From NCBI GenBank assembly GCA_964447535.1, contig CAYUST010000005.1:21211-85210 (forward strand): a DNA stretch of 64,000 bases. Direction: 5' to 3'. Made by a program: the position numbers and the translations under genes. The notes under the pieces were generated by a model. That model was not told the origin of the DNA, ran no database searches, and was given only the letters and a program-made list of their open reading frames with translations. Below are positions 8,275-17,223 of the stretch, piece by piece (position 1 is the first letter of the stretch; each line of letters opens with the position of its first letter). This stretch comes from CAYUST01 sp964447535 (lineage in GTDB: Bacteria; Patescibacteriota; Gracilibacteria; Absconditabacterales; Absconditicoccaceae).

Positions 8275-8538
8275 ATGGGCTTCACAGTTTACAAGACAGG
8301 TGATTTACACACCAACGAAAGACTTATCGCTTTTTACAAAAAGGAGCTTTGGTCTTCTCACGTGATTGATACGGCTAAAAAGCAAGAGCACTACGGTACC
8401 AAATGGTACAGGAAGTTCGTAGCATACGCCTTTCCAAGTGCAAGAAGATACAAAAGAATGAAAGCAATCGTTTCTGCTGCTTACAAGAGCAACAAAAAGA
8501 AGTTCGGTATGCTTGCACATCTTGGTATGAAAATTTAA
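8275..8538 (+). CDS. rpsU: Divergent bS21-like ribosomal protein (tentative)
   Basis: 87 residues, very basic, between tRNA-Leu and rplU. The stretch NERLIAFYKKELWSSHVIDT followed by KKQEHYGTKWYRK resembles the bS21 core, in which a helix with repeated R/K, a short turn and a second helix carry a K-R-x-Y/F-E-K-P-type pattern. The C-terminal part (SARRYKRMKAIVSAAYKS) continues the basic helix and makes it longer than typical bS21 (about 60-70). T-rich leader, no UGA codon. If not bS21, it is still likely a ribosome-associated RNA-binding protein given its charge and neighbours. Confidence 0.5.
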   Translation: MGFTVYKTGDLHTNERLIAFYKKELWSSHVIDTAKKQEHYGTKWYRKFVAYAFPSARRYKRMKAIVSAAYKSNKKKFGMLAHLGMKI

Positions 8539-8581
8539 ACAATTATATTCCTTTTTCTTTATTCTTGTGTAGATGTTAGAC

Positions 8582-8908
8582 ATGTATGTAGTGGTAGAAA
8601 TACAAGGTCATCAGCGAATCGTCAAACAAGGCGATGAGATTATTGTTGACCATATCGATCAGGAGGTGGGAGCCAAAGTAAGTTTCCCAACCGTCCTTTG
8701 TACATTCGATGCAACGGGTGGGGCAGTACATATGTGAGCTCCATACCTTGCTGGTGCTGAGGTCAAGGCTGAAGTGAAGTTGCAACGTCGTGGACCAAAA
8801 GTCACTGCGTTCAAATTCCAAGGCAAAAAGAGATATCAAAAGACCAAGGGCTTTAGACCTCATCAGACGGTTTTAGCTATTGATAGTATCGTTACGAATG
8901 TCAAATAG
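8582..8908 (+). CDS. rplU: Ribosomal protein bL21
   Basis: 108 residues from ATG 8582 (MYVVVEIQGHQRIVKQGDEI), matching the usual M-Y-A-V-I-E-x-G-G-K-Q start; an in-frame ATG at 8573 would add three residues. The C-terminal KVTAFKFQGKKRYQKTKGFR and the final helix (RPHQTVLAI) are typical. One UGA codon at 8733 gives HMGAPYL. The TAG at 8906-8908 overlaps the infA start at 8898, which suggests translational coupling. No rpmA (bL27) follows, unlike in many genomes. Confidence 0.93.
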
Positions 8909-9125
8909 TGATGTTATTGAAGTAGAAGGCGTCGTGACTGAAGTGGTTGGCGGTGGTAAATACCTCGTAATGATCAAAGATATGGATATGCAAATTGAAG
9001 CATATGCAGCTGGCAAAATGAAGAAACATAACATTAGAATCATCCCTGGTGATGCCGTCAAGATTGAACTCAATCCGTATGAGCCCACCAAAGGACGTAT
9101 CGTGTATAGATCAATACAAAGATAA
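8898..9125 (+). CDS. infA: Translation initiation factor IF-1
   Basis: 75 residues, OB fold. DVIEVEGVVTEVVGGGKYLV, then GKMKKHNIRIIPGDAVKIEL and YEPTKGRIVYR correspond closely to the IF-1 consensus (GKMRKNFIRILPGD, KGRITYR). It occupies the A site during initiation. It overlaps the end of rplU by 11 bases and is followed by rpmJ, a common infA-rpmJ order. Confidence 0.95.
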   Translation: MSNSDVIEVEGVVTEVVGGGKYLVMIKDMDMQIEAYAAGKMKKHNIRIIPGDAVKIELNPYEPTKGRIVYRSIQR

Positions 9126-9171
9126 TACTGTGTCCCTTTTTCCCCTCTTTATTCTTGTTAGCTTGTGTACC

Positions 9172-9288
9172 ATGAAAGTGAGATCTTCTGTCAAAAAGAT
9201 GTGTAATCATTGCAAAACTATTAGAAGAAAGGGTATATTGCGCGTTATATGCAAAGCGAACGTCAAGCATAAGCAAAGACAGTGATAA
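9172..9288 (+). CDS. rpmJ: Ribosomal protein bL36
   Basis: 38 residues: MKVRSSVKKMCNHCKTIRR and so on to KHKQRQG. The zinc ligands C11, C14, C27 and H32 are all present. The canonical last residue Gly is encoded by TGA at 9283-9285 and the true stop TAA follows at once, so the family's fixed C-terminus directly supports UGA as glycine. With the standard code the protein would lose only its last residue, which makes this case easy to miss. Confidence 0.96.
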
Positions 9289-9315
9289 TTTTATTTTGTT
9301 GTTACCTCCACGAGC

Positions 9316-9693
9316 ATGTTTAGACTGCAAGGTCATGTGATCCCTGATAAGAAAGCAATTTGGATTGGTCTTACCATGGTATTTGGTATTGGTCTACCCA
9401 AATCTAGAACTCTCCTTACTAAATTGCAGATTCCTCTCGAGAAGAAAGTAAGAGATCTTACCGAAGAAGAAATCAAAGCAATTAGTGATGAGATCAAAGA
9501 TAATATGGTAGTAGAAAACGATCTCAGAAGAGAGGTGGCTTCTAGTATCAAAAGACTCAAAGAAGTAAAATGCTACAGAGGTATGAGACACAATCTTGGT
9601 TTGCCGGTCAGAGGTCAAAGAACTATTAGACATGCAAAAACCGCTAAGAAACTCCTCGGAAGAGCAAGAGTGAGACCAGTGCTCAAGAAATAA
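9316..9693 (+). CDS. rpsM: Ribosomal protein uS13
   Basis: 125 residues. The N-terminal helix-two-turn-helix (GIGLPKSRTLLTKLQIP, where GIG is invariant), the helical middle, and CYRGMRHNLGLPVRGQRT are the uS13 signature of the 30S head contact with the P-site tRNA and uL5. A basic tail ends RVRPVLKK. T-rich leader, no UGA codon. First gene of the alpha operon block rpsM-rpsK-rpsD-rpoA-rplQ. Confidence 0.96.
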   Translation: MFRLQGHVIPDKKAIWIGLTMVFGIGLPKSRTLLTKLQIPLEKKVRDLTEEEIKAISDEIKDNMVVENDLRREVASSIKRLKEVKCYRGMRHNLGLPVRGQRTIRHAKTAKKLLGRARVRPVLKK

Positions 9694-9729
9694 TCGTTCC
9701 CCTTTTTACTCGATTTCCTTGTAATTATT

Positions 9730-10149
9730 ATGGCTACAAAAGCTGTCGCTAAACCTGCCGCTAAAGGCGCTCCCAAGAAAAAAAAGAAGGCAATTAAATT
9801 GTCTGCTGGTGTTTTGCACGTGCATACTTCATTCAACAACACTATCGTGACGTTGACCGATATGCAAGGCAACAAAGTAGCAGGTGGTGGAACAGGCCAT
9901 GTTGGTTTCAAAGGAACCAAGCAAAGTACTCCCTATGCTGCCGAAGTCTTGACGAGAGAGATTATGAAAGAAGCCAAAGAACAATCTGGCCTCAAAGAAA
10001 TAATCATCGTTGCTAGAGGTTTGGGTATGGGTAGAGACGGTGTTTTCAAAGGCATCAATGATGTAGGTGGTATTGATATCACTGCCATCAAAGAAGATAC
10101 ACCATTACAATTTGGTGGTTGCAAGAGAAAGAGACCCAAAAGAAATTAA
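9730..10149 (+). CDS. rpsK: Ribosomal protein uS11
   Basis: 139 residues. After a 28-residue Ala/Lys tail come GVLHVHTSFNNTIVTLTD and GFKGTKQSTPYAAEVLT, then GLGMGRDGVFKGIND, all uS11 motifs. The C-terminus KEDTPLQFGGCKRKRPKRN is a variant of the usual DVTPIPHNGCRPPK. Component of the 30S platform. T-rich leader, no UGA codon. Confidence 0.95.
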   Translation: MATKAVAKPAAKGAPKKKKKAIKLSAGVLHVHTSFNNTIVTLTDMQGNKVAGGGTGHVGFKGTKQSTPYAAEVLTREIMKEAKEQSGLKEIIIVARGLGMGRDGVFKGINDVGGIDITAIKEDTPLQFGGCKRKRPKRN

Positions 10150-10254
10150 TAGTTTACATGTCTTACCCCAGCCCTACATGCGTTATTCGTTTGCTAGGGA
10201 GGATGTAATCTGGCGGGAGACTATGCTCACATCTTTATTCTTATTTCCTATTTT

Positions 10255-10881
10255 ATGAGGTACACAGGATCCAAAAACAAACTTTGTAGAAGAGAAGGCA
10301 TTAATTTGTTTTGACCACAAAAGTATGACATCAAAAAGAATAGAAAACTTCCTGGCCAACATGGTGCCAACAATGTAAGATATTCTGAGTATGGCAAACT
10401 TTTGAGAAACAAACAAGTTTTGAAAAGAATTTATCAACTTTCTGAAAGACAATTCAAAAAGACGGTGATTGATGTAGCAGGTAAATTTGCTAAATCACAA
10501 GGAGTTGCACAGGATAAGTTAGCATTTCAATTCCTCGAAAGAAGACTTGATGTCACTATCTTGAGAGCAGGATTCGCACATACGATCATGCAAGCAAGAC
10601 AGATGGTTACTCATGCTCACTTTACGCTCAATGGTACCAAACATAATATCCCTTCATACTTTGTCAAAGCAGGTGATGTCGTAGCGTTCAAAGCAAAATT
10701 ACATAACAGTCCTTTGGTCCAAACGATGCCTCTCCAGGCAAACGGTAATCATGTCATCCCTTCATGGCTCAAGGTCAACAAAAAAACCTTGGAGATAGAA
10801 GTTGTTGATATGCCAAATAATGAAGAAGTGAGTGCCCCCGTAGATTTGCTCCAAGTGATTGAGTTTTATGCGAGAGCATAG
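10255..10881 (+). CDS. rpsD: Ribosomal protein uS4
   Basis: 208 residues, normal length. MRYTGSKNKLCRREGINLFG is the uS4 start; the last Gly shown is TGA at 10312-10314. KLPGQHGANNVRYSEYGKLL and the S4 RNA-binding domain (LERRLDVTILRAGFAHTI, ARQMVTHAHFTLNGT) follow. Primary 16S rRNA binder of the 30S body; in many bacteria it represses the alpha operon. Under the standard code the first 21 residues would be cut off, which would be impossible for a functional uS4. Confidence 0.95.
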
Positions 10882-10910
10882 GTGCCGTTTTATTTCTTTG
10901 TTGTATTGAC

Positions 10911-11906
10911 ATGCTTGATATCCAAAAGTTTATTGGAACGCCGAAGATTGTTGTTGATGAGATTGATGCTACTACCACGCTTTTTGATGTGAGATACTTG
11001 CCAAGAGGTTTTGGTCATACGTTAGGTAATGCTTTGAGAAGAGCAATCTTGGGATATAGCGCTGGTGGCGCAATTACTGGTCTCAAGATCAAAGGTGTTT
11101 CTCATGAGTATCATGTGCTAGATGGAGTCAAGGAGTCAGTGATCGATATTATGCTCAATTTCAAAAACTTACGTTTCACGATTGATCAAAATGTTGAACA
11201 ACAACAATGGATCTCTCAAAGATTCAAGGGAGCAGGTATCTATACTGCAGCAGACCTCAAACTCCCTTCTGGAGTTGAGTTGCTCAATGCAGATGTTTAC
11301 CTTCTCGAGATTGCAGATAATACTACTGAGTTTGTAGCTGAGTTCAGATTAGAAAAAGGATATGGATATTATACGATCGAGTTCTTGAGAGCTCGTGAAG
11401 AGAAAAAGGACGACAGTGATGTCAACTTGCTCTTGATAGACAACGATTTCAAAGCAGTAGATTATGTCATGTATGATGTCAAAGAGGTGATTGATGACTT
11501 CTCAGGAGGTAGCAAAGATCAACTGCTTTTGACCGTCAAGTCTATAGCTCCTACTATTACTCCCAAAGAACTCCTTTCTTTCGCGGGTGAAGTAGTCTCT
11601 TCGTATGCTAAACTCTTCATCTTCGACGATGCATATATTGATAAATCATTATTGGTAGATTACTACGACATCGTAGAAAGCACTGAGAAGATGGCAGAAG
11701 ACATGAATATCAAAACGATTCCTATTGATGCGCTTCCGTTGAGTGAAAGAACAAGAAATGCACTTATCAAAAATGAGATCTTGTACGTTGAAGACTTGGA
11801 GAAGAAGAGAAAATCAGAGCTCCTCAGTATGAAGGGAATTGGAAGAAAAGCAGTAGATGAAATCGTAGATTCATTGGACAATATGGGCAAAAACTTGCAA
11901 GGATAA
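10911..11906 (+). CDS. rpoA: RNA polymerase subunit alpha
   Basis: 331 residues. The N-terminal dimerisation domain shows LPRGFGHTLGNALRRAILGY and IKGVSHEYHVLDGVKESV; the C-terminal domain from about 272 (IDALPLSERTRNALIKNEI, LLSMKGIGRKAVDEIVDSL) binds UP elements and regulators. Alpha nucleates polymerase assembly. The CTD being intact means UP-element or activator control is possible here. Between rpsD (29-base gap) and rplQ, as in most bacteria. No UGA codon. Confidence 0.96.
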   Translation: MLDIQKFIGTPKIVVDEIDATTTLFDVRYLPRGFGHTLGNALRRAILGYSAGGAITGLKIKGVSHEYHVLDGVKESVIDIMLNFKNLRFTIDQNVEQQQWISQRFKGAGIYTAADLKLPSGVELLNADVYLLEIADNTTEFVAEFRLEKGYGYYTIEFLRAREEKKDDSDVNLLLIDNDFKAVDYVMYDVKEVIDDFSGGSKDQLLLTVKSIAPTITPKELLSFAGEVVSSYAKLFIFDDAYIDKSLLVDYYDIVESTEKMAEDMNIKTIPIDALPLSERTRNALIKNEILYVEDLEKKRKSELLSMKGIGRKAVDEIVDSLDNMGKNLQG

Positions 11907-11945
11907 ACTATAGACCTCAATTTTACTTTGTTGTATTTGGTAGTC

Positions 11946-12332
11946 ATGAGACATAAGTTTAACAGGTTGCTAGAATTGCAAACCTGAGTACAAAAGGAGA
12001 CCAATGTGATCAGAAACTTGCTCACAAGTTTGGTCTTGCACGGGCAAATCGTTACTACTCCCAAGAGAGCTAAAGTCCTCAAGTCATGGGCTGACAGATT
12101 TTTCTCGAGAATGGTAGGATTCAGTAGTCGTTATGCAGCAGCAGACGCAACGAGACAGGCTATCAGATTGGCTAAAACGACTTTGTATACAGAAGTTGCA
12201 GGCAAGAAGGCAGTCAATGAACTTGTACCCAAATACACATCAGCAGGCAAGAAAGCTTGATTTGTAGTTGATTACAAGACGACACCAAGAGCTGGTGACA
12301 ACGCGATGCAAGTATTGGTGAAGTTAATGTAA
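11946..12332 (+). CDS. rplQ: Ribosomal protein bL17
   Basis: 128 residues. MRHKFNRLLELQTGVQKETN: the conserved arginine/lysine-rich start is near-canonical (MRHRKxGRKLGR), with a UGA glycine at 11985. NVIRNLLTSLVLHGQIVTTP and KRAKVLKSWADRF continue the bL17 core, and VVDYKTTPRAGDNAM is its end. A second UGA codon (12258-12260) gives KKAGFVVDY. Near the 50S exit tunnel. Confidence 0.93.
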
Positions 12333-12375
12333 GCATATCTACTCATTAGTTCTTTTTATTCCTTTGGTTTCCACA

Positions 12376-12837
12376 ATGCAGTTACAGTTAACAGGAGATA
12401 ATCTCAACAAAACCCTCTGGGTACATCCCGATCACATCCAAAAAACCAGGACATGGTGGCATATTGATGCTACAGGATTGACCTTGGGTAAATTAGCTAC
12501 CATCATTAGCAATAGATTGCTTGGTAAACACAAGGCATACTATTGTGATATGTGGGACTGTGGTGATTTTGTGGTCGTCAGCAATGCGAGCAAAATTGTC
12601 GTAACGGGAAATAAACTCACTGACAAAGTATACTATACGCATAGTGGACACAAAGGACATCTCAAGGAAACAACCTTGACCAATCTCCTCAACAAACATC
12701 CTGATAGAGTAATTATGCTGGCGGTCAAAGGAATGCTCCCCAAAAACAAGCTCCGCAAACCAAGACTCAAGAGACTCAAACTCTTCGCAGAATCTCATAC
12801 CTATGCAAATCAACCGTTGGTTGCTCTCGAGAAATAA
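12376..12837 (+). CDS. rplM: Ribosomal protein uL13
   Basis: 153 residues. WWHIDATGLTLGKLATIISN, LLGKHKAYYCDMWDCGDFVV and HSGHKGHLKE are uL13 motifs; the usual AVKGMLPKNKLRKPRLKRL follows. Early 50S assembly protein. A TTG at 12364 is in frame, but ATG 12376 follows the T-rich leader directly and is preferred. Paired with rpsI as in nearly all bacteria. Confidence 0.95.
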   Translation: MQLQLTGDNLNKTLWVHPDHIQKTRTWWHIDATGLTLGKLATIISNRLLGKHKAYYCDMWDCGDFVVVSNASKIVVTGNKLTDKVYYTHSGHKGHLKETTLTNLLNKHPDRVIMLAVKGMLPKNKLRKPRLKRLKLFAESHTYANQPLVALEK

Positions 12838-12873
12838 GCCTATCTTACATTTTATTCTTTTTGTTTGTTTATC

Positions 12874-13302
12874 ATGGTCAAAGCAGCTGCTAGAAAATAT
12901 CACTATGCCGTCGGCAGAAGAAAGATGGCTACAGCAGTAGTCAAACTCTATCCCAAGGGCGAGGGCACTATCTCTGTCAAGAAAGGTGAAGTTACCTATT
13001 CTCTCCAGGATTATTTTGGAGGACATGGATATTTGGTAGAGGATGCACTTTTGCCGTTCACTATCATTGGAGACAAGTCTCAGCAACAATTTGATGCTGA
13101 GATCGTACTCACCGGTGGTGGTATGATGGGACAAGCAGAGGCTATGAGACTATGATTTGCTAGAGCACTTGTCGATTTCAAAGAAGAGTACAGACTCACT
13201 CTCAAGCCACATGGCTTACTCAAAAGAGACCCTAGAGTCAAAGAACGCAAGAAACCAGGTCTCAAAAAGGCGCGCAAGAGCCCACAATGGTCAAAGAGAT
13301 AG
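12874..13302 (+). CDS. rpsI: Ribosomal protein uS9
   Basis: 142 residues. YHYAVGRRKMATAVVKLYPK is the uS9 start, and MRLGFARALVDFKEEYR holds the conserved A-x-R-L-G-I-A-R-A-L block with its Gly encoded by TGA at 13153-13155. The tail KKPGLKKARKSPQWSKR reaches the P-site tRNA anticodon loop and ends in the required SKR. Read with the standard code, this essential tail would be lost. Last gene of the cluster, followed by a strong terminator. Confidence 0.96.
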
Positions 13303-13323
13303 TTATTTTCCCAGATATATACG

Positions 13324-13359
13324 AAAACCCTTGAGGCATGCGCCTTGAGGGTTTTTTTC
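13324..13359 (+). terminator. Intrinsic terminator of the ribosomal cluster
   Basis: AAAACCCTTGAGGC pairs with GCCTTGAGGGTTTT (14 bp, two G-U) around loop ATGC and is followed by a T tract. It lies 21 bases after the rpsI stop. Confidence 0.93.
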
Positions 13360-13426
13360 TTGTAATACCACGCAACTTTGATATCTTCTCTCCGACAGAA
13401 TTATTTTTCATTTAAAAGCTGAGTTT

Positions 13427-13609
13427 ATGTCTCACGACCAGAAAAACAAAGGAGCCTGGAAAGGAAATCGAGATCAACATCAAAAAGGAGAAAAGCGATC
13501 TACTGATGCTGTAAAACGTTTGGAGAAGCCAAAATGGACAGGACAAGGAAAGCATACAAATCAAAACACAACCAAGAAAAGAGGTTGATATTGCTTTCTC
13601 AAGGTGTAG
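13427..13609 (+). CDS. Small basic hydrophilic protein
   Basis: 60 residues, very rich in Lys, Gln, Asn and Gly (MSHDQKNKGAWKGNRDQHQ) and without hydrophobic segments until the C-terminal CFLKV. One UGA codon gives KKRGGYCF. The gene sits alone between two intrinsic terminators, and the second one begins right at its TAG, which argues for a genuine single-gene transcript. The composition suits an RNA- or DNA-binding or disordered protein. Family not recognised. Confidence 0.55.
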
Positions 13610-13634
13610 GATGGTAGTATTCTACCATCTTTTT
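13610..13634 (+). terminator. Intrinsic terminator
   Basis: GATGGTAG pairs perfectly with CTACCATC around a 4-base loop and is followed by TTTTT. It begins one base after the TAG of the small gene. Confidence 0.85.
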
Positions 13635-13650
13635 AGTATCTAGTCAAAAT

Positions 13651-14601
13651 ATGGCATTGAAGCCTACACTAGCACCCATATCATTATTATTCTTAACACC
13701 TTCTGCAAGAGGCACAGATTTTTTTGCTCATTTGGTAGAACATTGTGTATTAGCAAGTATAAACTGTTGATATGACCATTTTTTTGGAGTAGCGCAAACA
13801 GTATCAGGAACTCTTAAACACAATATGTATAGTGAATTTGATTTGCCCTATTATGTCAACTATAAACAACTTTTGGAGCAGATAGTACAGGATCTTTCAC
13901 CATCAATTATCCGCAAGGAAATGAAGGTACTGCGCACTGAATGCGACGGCACGAGGAGTAGAATTGAAGCGCTAGCGGATGCAATTTCTGCACATGTATG
14001 ACAAAAGATTATTACCAACAGGCGTATTACTTGTACGTATGATGAGGTAATTGCGTACCATCGCAAGTGGTATCAACAAGGAAAACGGATTTTGATGGAT
14101 GTCTATGCAAACCGTCTCAAGACTACTCTCACCAAAGTCTATAGGGGAGGTCTGAATCTCTCTAAAACAACGATCTGATCTGGACAATTTTTGGGAAAAG
14201 GACACAAATACAATGTTATCTATACACCGACTCGTAATTTAGCTAATTTTGCTGTGTTTTGGCTTCTGGAACATATCTGTACTGATCGAAAGCTGTATCA
14301 TTATAGGTACAAGCAACTGCAATATTATTATGATGAAACTGATTTGAGTTATGTGCATGGGCATATGTATCTAGCTAATCCATACCAAGGAGCATGCGAT
14401 TTTGATGAAGAGTTTTTCAATCAGGCAAAGCATCATTTTTTGGAGCATAAGCGATTGGATGGTGGCAAAAACTTCCTTCGCGCTCGGGAAATTATTAACC
14501 AACAACTCTTGGATGATTTGCAGATCAAGACATTCCTTCAAACTATTACCTATCAACAAATTAAGTCTCTCCAAGCCTTGTTAGCGCCCAAGAAGAAGTA
14601 A
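13651..14601 (+). CDS. Divergent M16 (inverzincin)-like protein
   Basis: 316 residues, open only with UGA as glycine (three codons). An inverted zinc motif HLVEH stands at residues 27-31 in the setting GTDFFAHLVEHCVL, which resembles the M16 pattern G-x-x-H-F-L-E-H. After it come SGTLKHNMYSEFDLPYYVNY, like the M16 strand with the N-x-x-T segment, and acidic candidates for the third ligand (E90, E97). Normal M16 units are about 400-450 residues, so this is short. It could be an active peptidase or an inactive structural homologue. A TAA ends it before the adk leader. Confidence 0.5.
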
Positions 14602-14698
14602 AATATAGTGACTATCTATAGTATTGCCTACAAAAATCCCTATATAGGAGCGTAATTGTTCGATTGATACGTATTTTATTTGCTCATTTCATTGGTAG

Positions 14699-15262
14699 AT
14701 GAAAGATGTTTTGTTGTTTGGTATTCAGGGAAGTGGAAAAGGGACGCAGGCCAAGTTGCTGCAGCAGAAATTTCCCAATGACTATGCTTATTTCTCATCG
14801 GGTGAGTTGTTTAGAGGATTGACGCAAAATGAAAATCTGATAGGTGAGTTTCTCAAAGAGGCTATGAAAACAGGCCAACTCATCGATGATAAGGTGACGA
14901 ATGCCTTGTTTGAGCTCTATTTCTATATGATCTTGGACAAAGGTATGTCTATGCTGTTGGATGGCTATCCAAGAAGTTTGTCTCAGTTTGAGTTGATGTT
15001 GGACGAATGCCAACGTTATCGCAGAGAGATGATAGGTATCTACTTACATATCCCAGATGCAGAGGCAATCAGAAGGATCAAGGAGAGAGGTCGCCCAGAC
15101 GATACCGATGAGCTTATTGCCAGAAGGATTGCACAATATCATGAGATTACGGAGCCGATGATCAAGAGATTTCGCCAGGTCTATCCCGTAATTGAAATAG
15201 ATTCTACCCCAGAGACACATATTGTCCAACAGCAGATCCAGCAGTTTATTAGCCACGCCTAA
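14699..15262 (+). CDS. adk: Adenylate kinase, short (LID-less) form
   Basis: 187 residues. The P-loop GIQGSGKGTQ lies at 8-17; SSGELFRGL binds AMP; LLDGYPRSLSQ is the typical DGFPR motif; ERGRPDDTDELIARRI follows directly, so the usual zinc/LID insert is replaced by a short loop. Converts ATP + AMP to 2 ADP in the cytoplasm. No UGA codon. cmk starts 31 bases downstream, so two nucleoside monophosphate kinases form a pair. Confidence 0.93.
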   Translation: MKDVLLFGIQGSGKGTQAKLLQQKFPNDYAYFSSGELFRGLTQNENLIGEFLKEAMKTGQLIDDKVTNALFELYFYMILDKGMSMLLDGYPRSLSQFELMLDECQRYRREMIGIYLHIPDAEAIRRIKERGRPDDTDELIARRIAQYHEITEPMIKRFRQVYPVIEIDSTPETHIVQQQIQQFISHA

Positions 15263-15293
15263 CCCAAATACCTTTATCCTTTCACCGGATCCC

Positions 15294-15974
15294 ATGTCGA
15301 CACCCTTTGTGATCACTATTGATGGGTATGTCGCCACCGGCAAAGGGACAACGGCAATGGGAGTAGCCAAGGAATTGGGGTTTCGCTACCTAGATACGGG
15401 AGCTATGTATAGGGCCGTGACCTTGTATATCAAACGCAAGGGGATGCTCGAAGCATCAGATGCAGAAAAAGCGGAACTCATGGATGAAATAGTTTTGCAT
15501 TTTTCCCATAATCTCACTACGGGACATGATGATATGTTGCTCAATGGCGAAAATATAGAAGCTGAAATCAGATCTACCAATCTTGCGCTTGACCTCCACT
15601 ATATTGTCCCTGTCCAGCCCGTCAGAGAACGTTTGGTCGACCTCCAACGCGCCTTTATCCATACCGGAAATATCATCATAGACGGGAGAGATGCAGGCAC
15701 AGTCATTTTCCCCGATGCACAACTCAAAGTATTCCTCATATGAGATCGCGCTATCCGTATCCAAAGAAGATATGACCAACTAGTCCGCAAGTGACTGAAT
15801 GCCGACCTAGACGCGGTTGCGCTTGAGATAGACCGTAGAGATCACACCGACTATCTCTGACCCGAGGCAGTCAATAAACCTGCAGATGATGCCTGCTTTC
15901 TCGATACCTCACATACTACTATCCCAGAGCAAATAGCAACCGTCGTCGCACGAGCACGTGAACGCATGGTCTAA
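15294..15974 (+). CDS. cmk: Cytidylate kinase
   Basis: 226 residues, normal length. ITIDGYVATGKGTTAMGVAK is the P-loop region (usually D-G-P-x-G-x-G-K-S/T), then YLDTGAMYRAVT, IDGRDAGTVIFPDA (family IDGRDIGT) and CFLDTSHTTIPE. UGA codons encode Gly in KVFLIGDRAIR, LVRKGLNAD and DYLGPEA. Phosphorylates CMP/dCMP. ATG 15294 is chosen because the conserved domain starts right after it; in-frame upstream starts overlap adk. Confidence 0.93.
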
Positions 15975-16021
15975 TTTTCCCTCAAATATAAGGGAAAATG
16001 GGGCATTTTATGTCTCTTTTT

Positions 16022-16050
16022 TTGACAAAATAAGATTGTTTGCATATACT
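16022..16050 (+). promoter_or_regulatory. Sigma-70 promoter
   Basis: TTGACA, 17-base spacer, TATACT, 72 bases before the ATG at 16123. Both hexamers are consensus or one step from it. An 8-bp hairpin (TTTTCCCT/AGGGAAAA, 15975-15998) after cmk lacks a T tract. Confidence 0.8.
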
Positions 16051-16122
16051 TAGATATAAAGAGCAAGATGTCTATATGAGTCATCTTCTGTCTATATCAT
16101 CTTTTATGTGTACTGATTCCTC

Positions 16123-17202
16123 ATGCCAGCAATTGATACGCTAGTTGCACAAGCTAACTGATTGAAGCTCGAACAGACAGATATTCAAACACTGCAAACC
16201 CTCCACAATGAGGTCAAAACTTCTGCAGAGCAAAAGAATCTTCCTGTTTTGGATGCCAAGCAAAAAGCGCTAGATGCGCATCTGACTGCGCTTGCTACCA
16301 AGAAAGTAGAACTTGCCACGACAATTACCCAATATCGTGCTGAAATAGCAACACTTTTGGAGCCATTTAAACAACAACTTGCTAGTCTCCAAACAGAAGT
16401 GCAAGGAGCTCAACCTGCTACTCCCCCCGTTGAGGAACCCAAAAAAGAACCAGGATTTTTTGCAAAACTCTTTAATTCTGATGATCCAGCTGGCTTTTTC
16501 AATAGTCGGAAAGTTGGCTTTGGTAAAGCAGTCGTTGGTGCCTTGGCAGCTCTTGGTGGTATGTTTGGTATGGCAACCGCAGCCAAAAGTATTTTTTCCA
16601 AGGAGAAGTCCACTACTCCTGCTGAAAAATGACCTATGCAAAAGCAGTTTGAAGAATTTTCAAATAACGTCGCTACGTGGTTTGGTGTGCCAGCGCCGTT
16701 TGGTGAAGTGACGAAACCAGCTAGCACAGAAACTCAACAGTCTACCGTGGTTGAGACTGCTGACCAAGAAAAGCGCAAAGAACTTCTAGCTACCTTAGCA
16801 ACGCTAGATATAAAGTACAAGGAAGCATACGTTGGTGAGCGTGCTAAGCTACTCACTACGAATGCATTACAGATGTTAGTATCGGTCGGACAAAAGTTTC
16901 CTTGAGTGAGAATTACGAGTACTATCCGTACTGAAGAAGAAAATAACGCGCTACATGGAAGCGCAGAAGAATCATGTCATTGCTATGGAGATGGCTTTGA
17001 TATCGGGAGAGATTTGAGAGAACCTCCCAAATATACCTTTGAAGAAGTGAAAGCCTATGTGGATGGTCTCACTACCCCAAAAACCACACTCATCCATGGT
17101 GATGGCGACAATAAACACCTCCACATAGATACGACGCTCGAAAAGAAAGACCTCGCCAACAAATGGACCAAAGAGAAGTTAGATGCACAGAAGGTTGCAT
17201 AA
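16123..17202 (+). CDS. Coiled-coil membrane protein with C-terminal M15-type peptidase domain
   Basis: 359 residues with UGA glycines at residue 13 and three further sites. Residues 15-95 are coiled coil; a short hydrophobic segment (VVGALAALGGMFGMATAA) lies near 137-154. Residues about 225-359 look like a D,D-carboxypeptidase/M15 fold: TSTIRTEEENNALHG resembles the S-x-Y-R-x-x-x-x-N element, SCHCYGDGFD (284-293) matches S-x-H-x-x-G-x-x-x-D, and KHLHID (331-336) gives the H-x-H. Predicted zinc ligands are H286, D293 and H334. The likely role is peptidoglycan cleavage, with self or host wall both possible. Confidence 0.65.
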
Positions 17203-17223
17203 TTTATTTTCGATTACACTACG

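Noticed and set aside
15975..15998. Terminator after cmk
   Set aside because: An 8-bp hairpin is present but no T tract follows, so it is not called a terminator.
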